Shown: positions 1-9,118 of the stretch, one piece after another | How the letters are laid out: every line of letters begins with the position of its first letter | How positions within the stretch are numbered: position 1 is the first letter of the stretch | Source of the DNA: Desulfofarcimen acetoxidans DSM 771 | Lineage (GTDB): Bacteria; Bacillota; Desulfotomaculia; Desulfotomaculales; Desulfofarciminaceae | Length of the DNA: 64,000 bases | Direction: 5' to 3' | Assembly (NCBI RefSeq): GCF_000024205.1 | Contig: NC_013216.1 | Coordinates: 4,402,001 to 4,466,000 of the forward strand | Made by a program: the position numbers and the translations under genes | The notes under the pieces: model-generated | Told to the model about the DNA's origin: nothing | Seen by the model: the letters and a program-made list of their open reading frames with translations, nothing else | Database searches by the model: none

Positions 1-1
1 G

Positions 2-1669
2 CAAGCTCTGCGGGAGGAAGCTGATAAGTTCCGTGACGGGTTAAGTGGTATATTAAAGCAGGATATAAAAGACGCAGTTGAAGCTGGCTCCGGTATGTCC
101 TCCGGACTTACTTTTAAGCTTTTGGAAGATGCCGGGATAAAAATTGATGATAATATTAGGGCGTCTTTTTTTCATGTCAACAAACGGGCTGTTGAGGCTA
201 TGTGGCATCACAATGTAAAAGGATTGAAGCTATCTGACCGCATATGGCAGAAAGGTGAAAAAGCCAGAGAGGATATCCAAGCCATACTTGAGGAGGCTGT
301 AGCCACCGGCCAGAGTGCTGTTGATACGGCCAAACTGCTGAAAAAGTACGTGCGTAAGGGTGCCCGCACTCTTGCCATTGATTACCCACAAATGATGGCC
401 AGGATGGAAGGCAGAATTCCTAATGATATGTGCTATGAGGCATTGCGATTGGCCAGGACAGAAACCAGCAAAGCATATTGGAATGGCACTATCGAATCAG
501 CCCGGGCTTCGCCAAGCTACCAAGGAATGAAATGGATTTTAAGCCGCTCTCATTCTTTGAATGATATCTGTAATGCCTACGCCGACCATGATGAGGGCCT
601 GGGCCGGGGGGTGTACGCCCCAGGAAATGAACCCAGCTATCCGCACCCAAACTGTATTTGCACTATCGTGGCTGTGCATGAGCAACCGGAGGAGTTTGTT
701 GCCAGGCTTAAACGGTGGCGGAATAATCCTAGCATTGATCCAAAATTGGAAAAGTGGTATAGTGAAACTTATAAAGTTGAATTAAAGTTGAATAACTCTC
801 AACAGGAAAATTGGCATGATAAGGTTAAGAATAGAATTGTACAAGGGGTAAAAAGCGATCTGGATGTTATTGACGTTGGCAGCATGATTAGCTCAGAGAT
901 TGAGGTAAGATTGGCTGAATATCGAAAGATTGATAAAGATTTACGTGATAAGGTGCTTAATCTTGAAGCAAAGCTAAAACGTGCAATGCGTGCCAAAGAG
1001 AAATGGTCACATATTGAGAACGAATTAATAGCTGCCGAAGAAGCATATTATAAGCAAAAAGAAAAGATGAAATTAAGAAATCTGGTAACCGAAGTATTAG
1101 GTGAGGTTAGGCCACTTGGCAATACAGGCAATCAGATGTGGGCAAAAGGAAGTAATAAGATGGCCAGAGAGGCTATAGCTGAAATAAGTAGGCATTTACC
1201 CTCTGATTGGCATAAAATGTCCAATGCTACAGAGTTATTGGCTAAAAAGGTTAGGCGCGGTTATCATAGAAGGGCCATTGGAAAACCAGGTGACAGTTGG
1301 TATAAGCCGACTGAGATAGCGTTGAGAGGTAATAGTGTAGCTGAAATGGAGCAGGTTGCTCTACATGAGATGGGACATAGGATGGAGACTGTTGTGCAGA
1401 GCATTCTTACTATGGAGCAACAGTTTTATGAGCGGCGCACAGCCGGATATTTATTGGAAAAATTGAAAGACCTAACAGCTTTAAATTATGGGCCTGACGA
1501 GGTTGCCAGAAGAGATAAATTTACTAACCCCTATATGGGCAAGGACTATAAGGGTAAAGCTTACGAGATATTATCAATGGGCCTTGAAGGTGTTTTTTTT
1601 GAAGCAAATAATCTTTGGTCGGACAAGGAGTATGTCAACTTTATCTTGGGGGTGATGGCAGCAATATGA
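2..1669 (+). CDS. MuF-type minor head protein with zincin-like C-terminal domain (5' end outside window)
   Basis: The reading frame is open to the left edge, so the true start lies upstream; the first internal ATG is at 95. The N-terminal part resembles phage Mu gpF / SPP1 gp7 minor head (head morphogenesis) proteins, with the typical Cys-containing HPNCIC motif near nt 643-660. These proteins join portal and capsid and can be ejected with DNA. After a charged helical linker (about nt 780-1080) comes an unrelated C-terminal domain with HEMGH at nt 1364-1378, the HExxH zinc-metallopeptidase signature, followed by a conserved-looking SMGLEGVFFE segment near nt 1575-1605. MuF proteins with variable C-terminal enzymatic domains are known as phage polymorphic toxins, and the overlapping small gene downstream fits that layout. 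The head role is well supported; toxin activity is inference. Confidence 0.8.
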   Translation, partial: QALREEADKFRDGLSGILKQDIKDAVEAGSGMSSGLTFKLLEDAGIKIDDNIRASFFHVNKRAVEAMWHHNVKGLKLSDRIWQKGEKAREDIQAILEEAVATGQSAVDTAKLLKKYVRKGARTLAIDYPQMMARMEGRIPNDMCYEALRLARTETSKAYWNGTIESARASPSYQGMKWILSRSHSLNDICNAYADHDEGLGRGVYAPGNEPSYPHPNCICTIVAVHEQPEEFVARLKRWRNNPSIDPKLEKWYSETYKVELKLNNSQQENWHDKVKNRIVQGVKSDLDVIDVGSMISSEIEVRLAEYRKIDKDLRDKVLNLEAKLKRAMRAKEKWSHIENELIAAEEAYYKQKEKMKLRNLVTEVLGEVRPLGNTGNQMWAKGSNKMAREAIAEISRHLPSDWHKMSNATELLAKKVRRGYHRRAIGKPGDSWYKPTEIALRGNSVAEMEQVALHEMGHRMETVVQSILTMEQQFYERRTAGYLLEKLKDLTALNYGPDEVARRDKFTNPYMGKDYKGKAYEILSMGLEGVFFEANNLWSDKEYVNFILGVMAAI

Positions 1670-1980
1670 TATTTACTATTACCGGCATACCTAAAAATGT
1701 GCCTGATGCAGGCAGGGTGAGTATTGTATGGAATAATGGTGAAATAACTGGTGATGAATTTGCTGTTGTGCTATTACGCATAGGAGCATCCATAAGAGAG
1801 AAATACCACATTCCAGTGGATGCAACTCCCACCGGTCCATCTTATTACCGGGATTTATTGAAAAATCCAATAGCACTTAAGTTATTGGCCTATGAATTAT
1901 TTAATGATTTAGAGTTTTCTGGTGATGAAATACTTTTTGAGGACGATGATGAGGATTTGCCGGAAGGAACTATTTATTAA
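1666..1980 (+). CDS. Small acidic protein, candidate immunity partner of the MuF protein
   Basis: 104 aa. The ATG at 1666 overlaps the stop of the preceding gene as ATGA and has GGGGGTG upstream; the longer frame from 1615 lacks a better ribosome site. No family is recognised. The C-terminus is strongly acidic (a run of Asp/Glu around FEDDDEDLPEG). Translational coupling to a MuF gene with a C-terminal enzymatic domain is the arrangement of immunity proteins in phage MuF toxin systems. Base composition here is more A+T-rich than the structural genes that follow, and a terminator-like hairpin closes the pair, which fits a cargo cassette. The immunity role is inference from context only. Confidence 0.65.
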   Translation: MIFTITGIPKNVPDAGRVSIVWNNGEITGDEFAVVLLRIGASIREKYHIPVDATPTGPSYYRDLLKNPIALKLLAYELFNDLEFSGDEILFEDDDEDLPEGTIY

Positions 1981-2029
1981 TTTTAAATAATAACAATCGT
2001 ATGTTTTAAAAGCTGTTTAAACAGTGAGT

Positions 2030-2059
2030 AAGAGCCTTTTAAAGGGCTTTTATTTTTTT
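2030..2059 (+). terminator. Hairpin plus T-tract after the MuF cassette
   Basis: AAGAGCC..GGGCTTTT pairing followed by a run of T residues at 2050-2057. Just upstream, CTGTTTAAACAG at 2013-2024 is a perfect 12-bp palindrome of unknown role. The terminator sits inside the structural operon, between the MuF pair and the capsid genes, so the MuF cassette may form its own transcript or the stop may be partial. Confidence 0.55.
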
Positions 2060-2084
2060 GTCAATTTTACAGGGGGGTGAATTT

Positions 2085-3206
2085 GTGCATGCATATTGGT
2101 TACCCCGGCCAGTGGGAGAAATGGCCGGCAATGATGATGCTGTGGTTTATCTCCAAGCCGGTATTTCCGGTGAAATAAAACCGGAGGACGTACCGCTGGC
2201 ATCTGGGGTGGATTTGACAACCCTTAAAAATGATGACGAAGATCCGCTGGAAGTAGTGGTTGAGGTTCCAACCGGCAGATCTAAACGTGGTTGGAACTAC
2301 AAACCGGAAGCTATACAAGCAATTGTTAAGCATGTTCAGGAAAAAACATTATCAGGTTTCTTGGGGCACCAGAAACCTGAAGACGTGGACAGCGAATTTA
2401 AGCCACCGGTAACCCACTGGGTGGGTGCAATTTGGAAGGATGGCAAGGGATATTTTCGTGGCGTAGTAGATGCTGCAGCCAATGACCTAAAACGTTGGAT
2501 CAGGTCAAAACGTGTGAACCAGGTTTCTATTTTCGGGGTCCCGAAGCTTGTGAAGGTCGCCGGGGAAACGCAAGTAGTTGATTATTTGCCCATGTCCATT
2601 GATTGGACACCCCTGGACAGGGCCGGGATGCCCACCCGCATTGTGGCTGTTGGAGAAATGGATCAAATTATTGGAGGTGGAGAAACCTTGAATTTTCAGG
2701 AACTGATTGCGATGTTGAAAAAAATGCTGCATGGCCGGGAGATTACCATGGGGCAGTTGGCCGGCGAAATGGGCTGGACAGTCTCTTCTCTGGCTGGTGA
2801 ATTGGATGCAAAATGGCTACAGTATATTAAAAATAACGAGGAATTGCTGGAAAAGGTCCGGGAGGCCCTGGGAATCACCGGTGAGATGGATATATTAGCA
2901 CGGGCTAAGGAAGCTTATGCATCCCTGGAGGAGAAGAAAAAAGCCAGTCAAGCTGAATTGATTGACCAGGTTGTAAAGGAAAAAGTCAGCGGAGAAATTG
3001 CTCAGTCTTTGGTTAGAAGAATACTAACTGTGCCGGAAGATGCTACTAAAGAACAGGTGGCCGGAGAAATTGACAAAGCATTGAATGATCCGGCGTTAAA
3101 AGATGCTATTAGCAAGCTGCGTACTGATCGTCCTGCTTATACCGGCAGCGTGCAAAGTACAAAAGATTCCGGCGGCATGCTGGTAACCAGGAAGGTGAAT
3201 ATATGA
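2085..3206 (+). CDS. Capsid maturation protease / scaffold protein
   Basis: 373 aa from the GTG at 2085, chosen because GGGGGGTGA lies just upstream; a TTG at 2058 is also in frame but has no ribosome site. The N-terminal two-thirds (to about residue 200) reads like a phage prohead protease, with a His in SGFLGHQ and a Ser in VNQVSIFG as likely catalytic residues. The C-terminal third is helical and Lys/Glu-rich (residues about 230-350), as expected of a fused scaffolding domain. It lies directly upstream of the decoration and major capsid genes. The protease would cleave scaffold and capsid N-termini during head maturation. Confidence 0.65.
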   Translation: MHAYWLPRPVGEMAGNDDAVVYLQAGISGEIKPEDVPLASGVDLTTLKNDDEDPLEVVVEVPTGRSKRGWNYKPEAIQAIVKHVQEKTLSGFLGHQKPEDVDSEFKPPVTHWVGAIWKDGKGYFRGVVDAAANDLKRWIRSKRVNQVSIFGVPKLVKVAGETQVVDYLPMSIDWTPLDRAGMPTRIVAVGEMDQIIGGGETLNFQELIAMLKKMLHGREITMGQLAGEMGWTVSSLAGELDAKWLQYIKNNEELLEKVREALGITGEMDILARAKEAYASLEEKKKASQAELIDQVVKEKVSGEIAQSLVRRILTVPEDATKEQVAGEIDKALNDPALKDAISKLRTDRPAYTGSVQSTKDSGGMLVTRKVNI

Positions 3207-3391
3207 GTTCTGTGGTCAGGTTTAATCCCCAATCCCAATCCTTTGTGAGTAATGGTACTGTCGGGAAATTTGAAAACCGCCCCGTCAGCCGCCAGGGCAT
3301 AGTCAAAAACTTGCCGGCGCAGCAGCCGGGGCCGCAGGTGCTATCAGCCGGCAAGCCGGTTTCACAGCCGGTGGTGCAAGTTATAAGCTAA
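3203..3391 (+). CDS. Small Pro/Gln-rich phage protein of unknown function
   Basis: 62 aa, overlapping the protease gene stop as ATGA, so translationally coupled. It is rich in Pro, Gln, Ser and Val and probably disordered, with no recognisable domain. Its position between protease/scaffold and capsid decoration genes suggests a head-assembly accessory, but nothing in the sequence proves it. Confidence 0.6.
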   Translation: MSSVVRFNPQSQSFVSNGTVGKFENRPVSRQGIVKNLPAQQPGPQVLSAGKPVSQPVVQVIS

Positions 3392-3404
3392 GGAGGTAAG
3401 AATC

Positions 3405-3827
3405 GTGGGTAGAAAAGTTAGTGGGGGTAAATCCGTGAAGATAAGTGTGCCGGTAAGCACGGTCATTATGCAGGGTAATTTCTATTTATTGGACGGTTTC
3501 TTTGGTTTGGCTGTACAGTCTATGGAAACTGATGCAGACGGCCAGGTAATTAGTTTTAAAGGTGCCACTGTTCCGGCTGGTATGGTGCCGGCGGAAGTGA
3601 TTCTGGATATTGAGACTGCGGAATATGAAACCAATCAGATTACTGAGGCAGATGCCTTTGCTATGGGTGACAAGATTTATTGGTTAAATACCGGTCTTTT
3701 AACCACAGCACCTAATAACGACGCCAGCGGAAACCCGCAAAACCGGCCCGTGGGTCGGGTGACCCAGGCAAAGGATGCTAATAATGTCATTTGGTTTAAG
3801 CTTGGGCCGCAGGTCCTGGCCCATTAA
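3405..3827 (+). CDS. DUF2190-type capsid decoration-like protein
   Basis: 140 aa from GTG, preceded by AAGGAGGTAAGAATC. The pattern of a beta-rich small protein with AFAMGDKIYWLNTGLLT and a terminal segment on vanishing/validity (NRPVGRVTQAKDANNVIWFKL) is typical of DUF2190 phage proteins encoded immediately before the major capsid protein. Such proteins are thought to be capsid-associated trimers or decoration proteins. Family assignment is by pattern and position. Confidence 0.65.
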   Translation: MGRKVSGGKSVKISVPVSTVIMQGNFYLLDGFFGLAVQSMETDADGQVISFKGATVPAGMVPAEVILDIETAEYETNQITEADAFAMGDKIYWLNTGLLTTAPNNDASGNPQNRPVGRVTQAKDANNVIWFKLGPQVLAH

Positions 3828-3842
3828 TGGAGGTGGAATGCT

Positions 3843-4889
3843 TTGAGGATTATAAGCAGTGATATTCTAAAGAATGAACGCCGCAAGCAGACCGTTGAGG
3901 TGGATGTACCGTATATTTCCCCCAGCGGTGAAATAAGGACGGTCAAAAAGAAGATTGTTAACGGTGAGATGGAAGTCTTTGGACTGACCAGGCCCATGGG
4001 TGAAATGCTCACCACCCCTACCGGTTTGGAAAACATTATACAGAAATCTGTTATTGACCTGGAGTTGGGCCGTGAGAGTATTCCCCTGCTCTACTCCCCT
4101 ATTTACCGTAAGGTTGAGGATGCAAATTTTACTCAGTTTGTTGATGTGGCACCTTTCACAGGTGTCCGGGTGGTTTTTTTGGAGCATATGGAACTTGAAG
4201 AAGTCAAGTTTGGTACCCGCAAAATCGGTACCAAGGATACGGTACCCATCATTACGCATGCTACCGGCCTGCAGTGGACCGAGGATATGGTGCTATACGA
4301 TAAAACTTGGGAAATGGCCGAAGCCAACCGGGCTTTCGGTGAGGCATATAATGCACTCTTGAACCATATTCACCTATATCCTGTTATTGAATTTGCTTAT
4401 GCCGCTAAGAACAAAACCGCAGCGGATACTACGGGTAGTACACTGTTGGAGAATTACCGCAACACCATAAAGGCCGGGTTGATTCATGCATCCCAGGACA
4501 AGAATACAGACACAGGAAGTCCGCGACGACCCAATATCCTGCTGGCTCATTCCAGCCGGCGGTGGGATATTGAGGAGTGCCTGCAGCGTATGCAGATTGG
4601 TGGGACAATTTATCCAGCCATTAGCCAAATTGATACACTCATATTCTATGATGGCTGGAGTACGGTGGTTGGAGGAAAAACCCACGAATATGCCGGGGTT
4701 AGTACAACTAAGGCATACCTTATTGAGGGGCAAAAGTATTTCCGGGAATTAGTTAAGCATGACCTGCGTGTCGATGCTTCCGGTGCTGATATAACGCGGT
4801 TAGTGGAAAACGCCATGGTGGGCAGGGCTCGCCGTGGTGTAATTGCCTCCCCCGCCAATGCCGTAGAAGAACTAACTTTACCGGCTTAA
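3843..4889 (+). CDS. Major capsid protein
   Basis: 348 aa starting at TTG 3843, with GGAGGTG seven bases upstream and no nearby ATG. It follows the protease and DUF2190 genes and precedes connector genes, the standard place for the major capsid protein. The sequence has the mixed alpha/beta composition and the IPLLYSPIYRKVEDANFTQF segment common in HK97-fold capsids of Bacillota myoviruses. It would form the icosahedral shell. Confidence 0.75.
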   Translation: MRIISSDILKNERRKQTVEVDVPYISPSGEIRTVKKKIVNGEMEVFGLTRPMGEMLTTPTGLENIIQKSVIDLELGRESIPLLYSPIYRKVEDANFTQFVDVAPFTGVRVVFLEHMELEEVKFGTRKIGTKDTVPIITHATGLQWTEDMVLYDKTWEMAEANRAFGEAYNALLNHIHLYPVIEFAYAAKNKTAADTTGSTLLENYRNTIKAGLIHASQDKNTDTGSPRRPNILLAHSSRRWDIEECLQRMQIGGTIYPAISQIDTLIFYDGWSTVVGGKTHEYAGVSTTKAYLIEGQKYFRELVKHDLRVDASGADITRLVENAMVGRARRGVIASPANAVEELTLPA

Positions 4890-4913
4890 GACTATAGAAA
4901 GGCGGTGCTGATA

Positions 4914-5273
4914 ATGACGCCTACCCCGGAACTGCTAACCAGGCTTAGAAAATATTTGAATGAGACTATTCCTGCCGGAGGTACAGACACCGACACCAGG
5001 TTTCTAAACTCGGAACTTGAGGAGCTACTAACCGAAGCCGACAATGTTTATCAGGCAGCCAGCAAGGGTTGGATTATTAAAGCCAGCCTGCTGCAAGGTG
5101 ATATCGAGAGCTACAGCGTGGGTCAAGAAAAGTATGATTTGACATCATTGAAAGATCAACTGTCCCATGCTGTAACCATGGCAAGCCAATATGCTTCTCT
5201 GGGCACAGCGACAGCCGGCGGCAAGGTTTTGTCCGGCGCTATTCTGAAACTGAGTAAACCGGAGGTCATCTAA
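4914..5273 (+). CDS. Head-tail connector (gp6-like) protein
   Basis: 119 aa from ATG 4914, with AAAGGCGGTG upstream; GTG 4905 is in frame but overlaps that ribosome site. The protein is short and mostly helical (TPELLTRLRKYLNET.., LEELLTEADNVYQAAS..), as in phage head-completion/adaptor proteins that bind the portal. It is followed by an overlapping TAATG start of the next connector gene. Assigned by size, helical content and gene order. Confidence 0.55.
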   Translation: MTPTPELLTRLRKYLNETIPAGGTDTDTRFLNSELEELLTEADNVYQAASKGWIIKASLLQGDIESYSVGQEKYDLTSLKDQLSHAVTMASQYASLGTATAGGKVLSGAILKLSKPEVI

Positions 5274-5656
5274 TGGACCTGGTGACGGTAAGGCGCAAAA
5301 ATACTATTTGGTCAATCAATCAGAATCCTGTAACCATCATCATCAACCGGACGGAAAAGGTCGAAGCGAATGGATATTTTAATGATATCCCATCTCAGGT
5401 AGGTTCTCTTGTCGTCCGGATTTTTCAGGTTAATGGAAATGGAAATAGGATTGAATCACATTTGGTAGGCACTAAGGAGCTTGTTCATGATTGGGCTTTG
5501 CTGGCAGATTGGCAGGCGGATCTGCGGGCAGGCTCCCATGTCCGGGATGAATTTGAAGTCCCGGACATGGGCTTTTTTGTTATCAAGTCGGTATATCCGC
5601 AAAGGGTCCAGGGGCAGGTGGTCGGGTACCAGGCAGAACTGGAGATGGTTATTTAA
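5273..5656 (+). CDS. Head-tail stopper / closure protein
   Basis: 127 aa; its ATG overlaps the previous stop (TAATG). The predominantly beta sequence with a terminal FFVIKSVYPQRVQGQVVGYQAELEMVI segment fits the head-closure (stopper) family found second after the capsid gene in contractile-tail phages, comparable in position to PBSX xkdH. The role would be to seal the connector channel after packaging. No catalytic motif is present or expected. Confidence 0.5.
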   Translation: MDLVTVRRKNTIWSINQNPVTIIINRTEKVEANGYFNDIPSQVGSLVVRIFQVNGNGNRIESHLVGTKELVHDWALLADWQADLRAGSHVRDEFEVPDMGFFVIKSVYPQRVQGQVVGYQAELEMVI

Positions 5657-5683
5657 AGGTCAATTAAAAGAGAGTTGATTCCT

Positions 5684-6115
5684 ATGGGGTTTGGTGATAA
5701 AGCAATCGAACATACCGAACGTAAAATAGTCGGCCTCTATGCCCTGCTGCAAAGTTTCACGGGGCTACTTGAAAGTTATGCCAAGGAACACGCTTCCTGG
5801 GTTGATCGTACCGGCCATGCACGTCAGGGCATCCACGCTGGGGTTGAAGATCATGGAGAAGAAATTGTCTTATATCTTGCCCATGGCAAGGAATATGGCT
5901 CATATCTTGAAACGGGTACCGGAATCCATGGTCCGCAAGGGAAACCTTATAAAATTGTTCCCAAAGATAAAAAAGCTTTGTTTTGGACCGGTGCTCCTCA
6001 CCCAGTTAATGAGGTCCTTCATCCAGGGATGAAAGCTCATCCGATCATAGCCCCTGCTATAGATGTTCATATACCTCGCATCCGGAAAAATATACTGGAT
6101 TACTGGGAGGACTAA
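5684..6115 (+). CDS. HK97 gp10-like minor tail/head-tail joining protein
   Basis: 143 aa from ATG 5684, with AGAGAG nine bases upstream; TTG 5675 is an alternative. The segment GKEYGSYLETGTGIHGPQGKPYKI resembles the conserved YxxxxExGT motif of the HK97 gp10 / XkdI family of tail-completion proteins. It lies between the stopper and tail terminator candidates, consistent with a neck position. Confidence 0.65.
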   Translation: MGFGDKAIEHTERKIVGLYALLQSFTGLLESYAKEHASWVDRTGHARQGIHAGVEDHGEEIVLYLAHGKEYGSYLETGTGIHGPQGKPYKIVPKDKKALFWTGAPHPVNEVLHPGMKAHPIIAPAIDVHIPRIRKNILDYWED

Positions 6116-6118
6116 ACA

Positions 6119-6961
6119 ATGCGGGCAGCAATCAGGCAGCAACTAATCAATAAAATATCCAAAATCCAGGAGCGTGTGTATGAGCCGCATGCGGCTAATG
6201 CTAAAACGCCAAAACCTTATCTGGTTATACGCCAGGGGGCGGAAGTTGAAGACACTCCATGGACTAACTTCCGGCGAATTATGGAGGTTTGGCCTTACCT
6301 CTCCCGCACATCATTCCAGGGTGTTGATGGGATGGTGTCTCTGGTGGTGGCTGCTTTAGATAAACAATTGCTAACCACAGAGAACGGTGAGGTTTTTTCC
6401 TGTGTATATCTTGGTAATGCCGGTGCTGATTTTGTTGATGATGGATGGGACGCTATCACCAGGGGCCTGCGATTTGCTGTCATGGCTCTGCAGCCGGTGT
6501 CCGTGGCCGAGGCAGAAAACGATCCCTGGCTGGAGACCTTGGCGATCTGGACAGAGGCTTTGCTGGGTGAAGCATGGACTGTTTACCGTAGCCGGTGGCC
6601 GCTGGGATATAAAAGGCCTGCGATTTTATGGAGGATAGCCGGTATTCAAGAGCCGGGGGAAAGTCTCGGTGCTGTAGCGCTAAAAGTGCGCAAGACTCTG
6701 GCAGGGCATGTATTAGGGACAAATTCCGGCCAAGAAATTAACGCGGTCGTTTCTATAGTGCAGGAAATGACCAAGGCTGTCAAAATACCGCTGGATCTCA
6801 CCACCAGGCAGTATATGACTGTGGATGATGTTAAGGGGGACTGCCAGAGTGATCCCCTGGCTAGAGGGCAAATAACCCTAACTCTGTCCAGAATAGTCAG
6901 AAGGCCAATTCGGGAAGCGCCAATTCTCAAGGAATTGCTTGGCACAGGGAATATTCAATAG
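6119..6961 (+). CDS. Tail terminator-like phage protein
   Basis: 280 aa, ATG three bases after the previous gene. The first about 120 residues (PKPYLVIRQG.., VYPLSRTSFQGVD.. type pattern, then a long helix VSLVVAALDKQLL) resemble DUF3168-type tail terminators that cap the tail tube. The remaining half contains a second beta-alpha segment of unknown type. It is about twice as long as usual terminators, so it may be a fusion. It precedes the sheath gene, as expected. Confidence 0.5.
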   Translation: MRAAIRQQLINKISKIQERVYEPHAANAKTPKPYLVIRQGAEVEDTPWTNFRRIMEVWPYLSRTSFQGVDGMVSLVVAALDKQLLTTENGEVFSCVYLGNAGADFVDDGWDAITRGLRFAVMALQPVSVAEAENDPWLETLAIWTEALLGEAWTVYRSRWPLGYKRPAILWRIAGIQEPGESLGAVALKVRKTLAGHVLGTNSGQEINAVVSIVQEMTKAVKIPLDLTTRQYMTVDDVKGDCQSDPLARGQITLTLSRIVRRPIREAPILKELLGTGNIQ

Positions 6962-6972
6962 GAGGTATGAAA

Positions 6973-7188
6973 ATGTTCGAATCCAAGGAAGAAATAATTT
7001 CAGCGGAAAAAGTACAACCACAAGAAGATAAGTACCCGCGTGATGAATTGATGGCTAATGCCATGACCATCTTTGGAGTCATGCCGGAAGTGGTTGCCGG
7101 TGCTTTGCACGGAAATGCAGCTGAAGAGTTAACTGTTGCTGAGGTTCAGGATGCTATTAATAATTTTTTAATAAGGAGTGTGAGGTAA
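6973..7188 (+). CDS. Small phage protein upstream of the sheath
   Basis: 71 aa from ATG 6973, where GGAGG at 6961 gives proper spacing; ATG 6967 would touch that site. Contains FGVMPEVVAGALHGNAAEELTVAEVQDAINNFL, a helical segment of the kind seen in small phage proteins before tail sheath genes. The C-terminal half resembles short helical domains of unknown role. It ends two bases before the sheath start, so co-translation is likely. Confidence 0.6.
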   Translation: MFESKEEIISAEKVQPQEDKYPRDELMANAMTIFGVMPEVVAGALHGNAAEELTVAEVQDAINNFLIRSVR

Positions 7189-7189
7189 T

Positions 7190-8638
7190 ATGGCGGGTGG
7201 CGCGTGGAGTTTGACAGAGGCCAAGGTAAGGCCAGGATTTTACGTTAATTTTGAGGCGGCAGCGCTGGCCTCTATCACTCCGGGTGCACGGGGAATTCTA
7301 GCCATGCCGGTAAAGGCGAACTGGGGTCCAAAGAAACAAGTTGTTGAGATTACCAGTGAAAAAGAGCTTATAGACACCTATGGTACTGCTGTGGCAGTGA
7401 ATCTTACGGCCTATACCTGCGTCCGGCTTGCTCTGCTGGGAGGGTGCAATACAGTCTTGGGATACCGCCTGGTGGACGGTAGCGAGGCAAAGGGTATTAT
7501 TACGCTCAAAGATACAACTGTGACTCCTGTAGATGTCATCGACTTGATTACTAGGTATGAGTCAGACTGGGCATTTAAGGTAACGGTGCGGGCCAATCCC
7601 GTTGATGCTAACAAGCAGGATATTGTCCTATACAAAAGCACCCAAATTTTATATACCTTTACTTTCACCAAGGGAGCCAGCGGCGTGGATAATGCCATTG
7701 CAGCCATAAACAATGACTCCGGCAACAAGTGGATTGATGCTGTAAAGAAAGCAGCAGGCAACGGGACTTTGGCAGCAATAGTTAGTCAACCTCTCACTGG
7801 CGGCAGTGCCGGAGTGGCCACTATAACAAATACTCATTATATTGATGCCCTGACGGCTTTTGAGGCCAGACAATTCAATGCCTTTGTCCTTGACGGGACT
7901 ACAGACGCTTCTCTTCAAACGTCAGTAAAAGCATGGGTGGAGCGCCTGCGCGGAGAAGGCAAAAAGACAGTATGTTGTATGGGCGGAAAGGCAGCAGATG
8001 ACGCTGATATTGCAACTGCCAACACCAGATCAGCGGGCTTTAATTATGAGGGCGTGCTAAACGTGGGCACCAGTGCCAATCTTGACGGGACCAATCTTTC
8101 CAGCGCGCAGGTGGCTTGCTGGGTGGCTGGTAAGGCTTGCGGCCAGCAAATGATGGAAAGCTTAACATACGCCGATTCTCCGTTTGATGATGTTATTCCC
8201 CGGCTGACGAACAACCAGATTATTTCAGCGATACAGTCCGGGACCATTGTGCTGGTGCATGACGGGGAAAAAGTGAAAATTGAGAAGGGTATCAATACCT
8301 TGACCAGCCTGCGTACCGGTCAAAACAACCAGTGGAAGAAAGTGAAAGCAATCCGGATCATGGATGCCATTGACACAGATTTACAGAAGGCCGGACGTAA
8401 TGACTATATTGGCAAGGTAATTAATGATGAGGATGGTAAGGTCGCGGTTATAGTTGCCATAAAGAAATATTTCGAAACGCTAAACAAGGGCCGGCTTATC
8501 AAGAATGACTTTGATGTATACGTTGACCCCGACCTGCAGTCTTTGGCCGGCGCAGACCAATTTTACTTCAAGTGGTACTGCTACATTGTTGACAACATGG
8601 AGCAGATCTTTGGCACCGGCATTATCATGAGTAATTAA
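7190..8638 (+). CDS. xkdK: Tail sheath protein
   Basis: 482 aa, in the usual size range for PBSX-type sheaths. The N-terminal handshake region (AGGAWSLTEAKVRPGFYVNFE) and the conserved C-terminal domain (RTGQNNQWKKVKAIRIMDAID.. IGKVINDEDGKVAV..) are typical of phage tail sheath proteins. Sheath subunits contract around the tube to drive injection. The tube gene follows after 15 bases, the standard pairing. This gene establishes that the element is a contractile (myovirus or tailocin) particle. Confidence 0.92.
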   Translation: MAGGAWSLTEAKVRPGFYVNFEAAALASITPGARGILAMPVKANWGPKKQVVEITSEKELIDTYGTAVAVNLTAYTCVRLALLGGCNTVLGYRLVDGSEAKGIITLKDTTVTPVDVIDLITRYESDWAFKVTVRANPVDANKQDIVLYKSTQILYTFTFTKGASGVDNAIAAINNDSGNKWIDAVKKAAGNGTLAAIVSQPLTGGSAGVATITNTHYIDALTAFEARQFNAFVLDGTTDASLQTSVKAWVERLRGEGKKTVCCMGGKAADDADIATANTRSAGFNYEGVLNVGTSANLDGTNLSSAQVACWVAGKACGQQMMESLTYADSPFDDVIPRLTNNQIISAIQSGTIVLVHDGEKVKIEKGINTLTSLRTGQNNQWKKVKAIRIMDAIDTDLQKAGRNDYIGKVINDEDGKVAVIVAIKKYFETLNKGRLIKNDFDVYVDPDLQSLAGADQFYFKWYCYIVDNMEQIFGTGIIMSN

Positions 8639-8653
8639 GGGGGTGAAGCTTAA

Positions 8654-9112
8654 ATGGCGGCTTTGGATAGTTTTCGCACCATAAATGGCTCTTATGGTGC
8701 AGTATATGAAAACGGCGAGTGGCTGACTAACTTTAATAAAATGTCGGCCAAGGTGGAAATCCAAAAGCAAGAATTAAAACTTTCAGGGGACAGATGGGTT
8801 CGCCACAAGGTAACTGGCTTAAAGGGTACAGGGACTATTTCTGGTTTTAAGGTAACCAGCCGGATGACTACTCTTAATCAGGCGGTTACTCTGGACAACC
8901 GGGCGGTAACGACCCGTACCGAGTTAATCAGCAAGACTGATGACCCTGAGGCGTTCGGATTTGAGCGAGTCCGGCTTAAAAATGTCATTTTTGACTTGTT
9001 GCAGCTTGTGGAGTGGGAGGCTGGCAATGTTTGCCCGGAAGAACTGGCTTTCACTTTTGAAGAGTGGGAACCGCTGGACCCAATTGCTAATGTATTTGAG
9101 AATAGGGGGTAA
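8654..9112 (+). CDS. xkdM: Tail tube protein
   Basis: 152 aa, preceded by AAGGGGGTG. The sequence (LDSFRTINGSYGAVYENGEWLTNFNKMSAKVEIQK split by beta strands, ending with FEEWEPLDPI) matches XkdM-like tube proteins (phage tail tube 2 family). It forms the inner hexameric tube within the sheath. Its place between sheath and tail-chaperone genes is canonical. Confidence 0.88.
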   Translation: MAALDSFRTINGSYGAVYENGEWLTNFNKMSAKVEIQKQELKLSGDRWVRHKVTGLKGTGTISGFKVTSRMTTLNQAVTLDNRAVTTRTELISKTDDPEAFGFERVRLKNVIFDLLQLVEWEAGNVCPEELAFTFEEWEPLDPIANVFENRG

Positions 9113-9118
9113 AAACTG

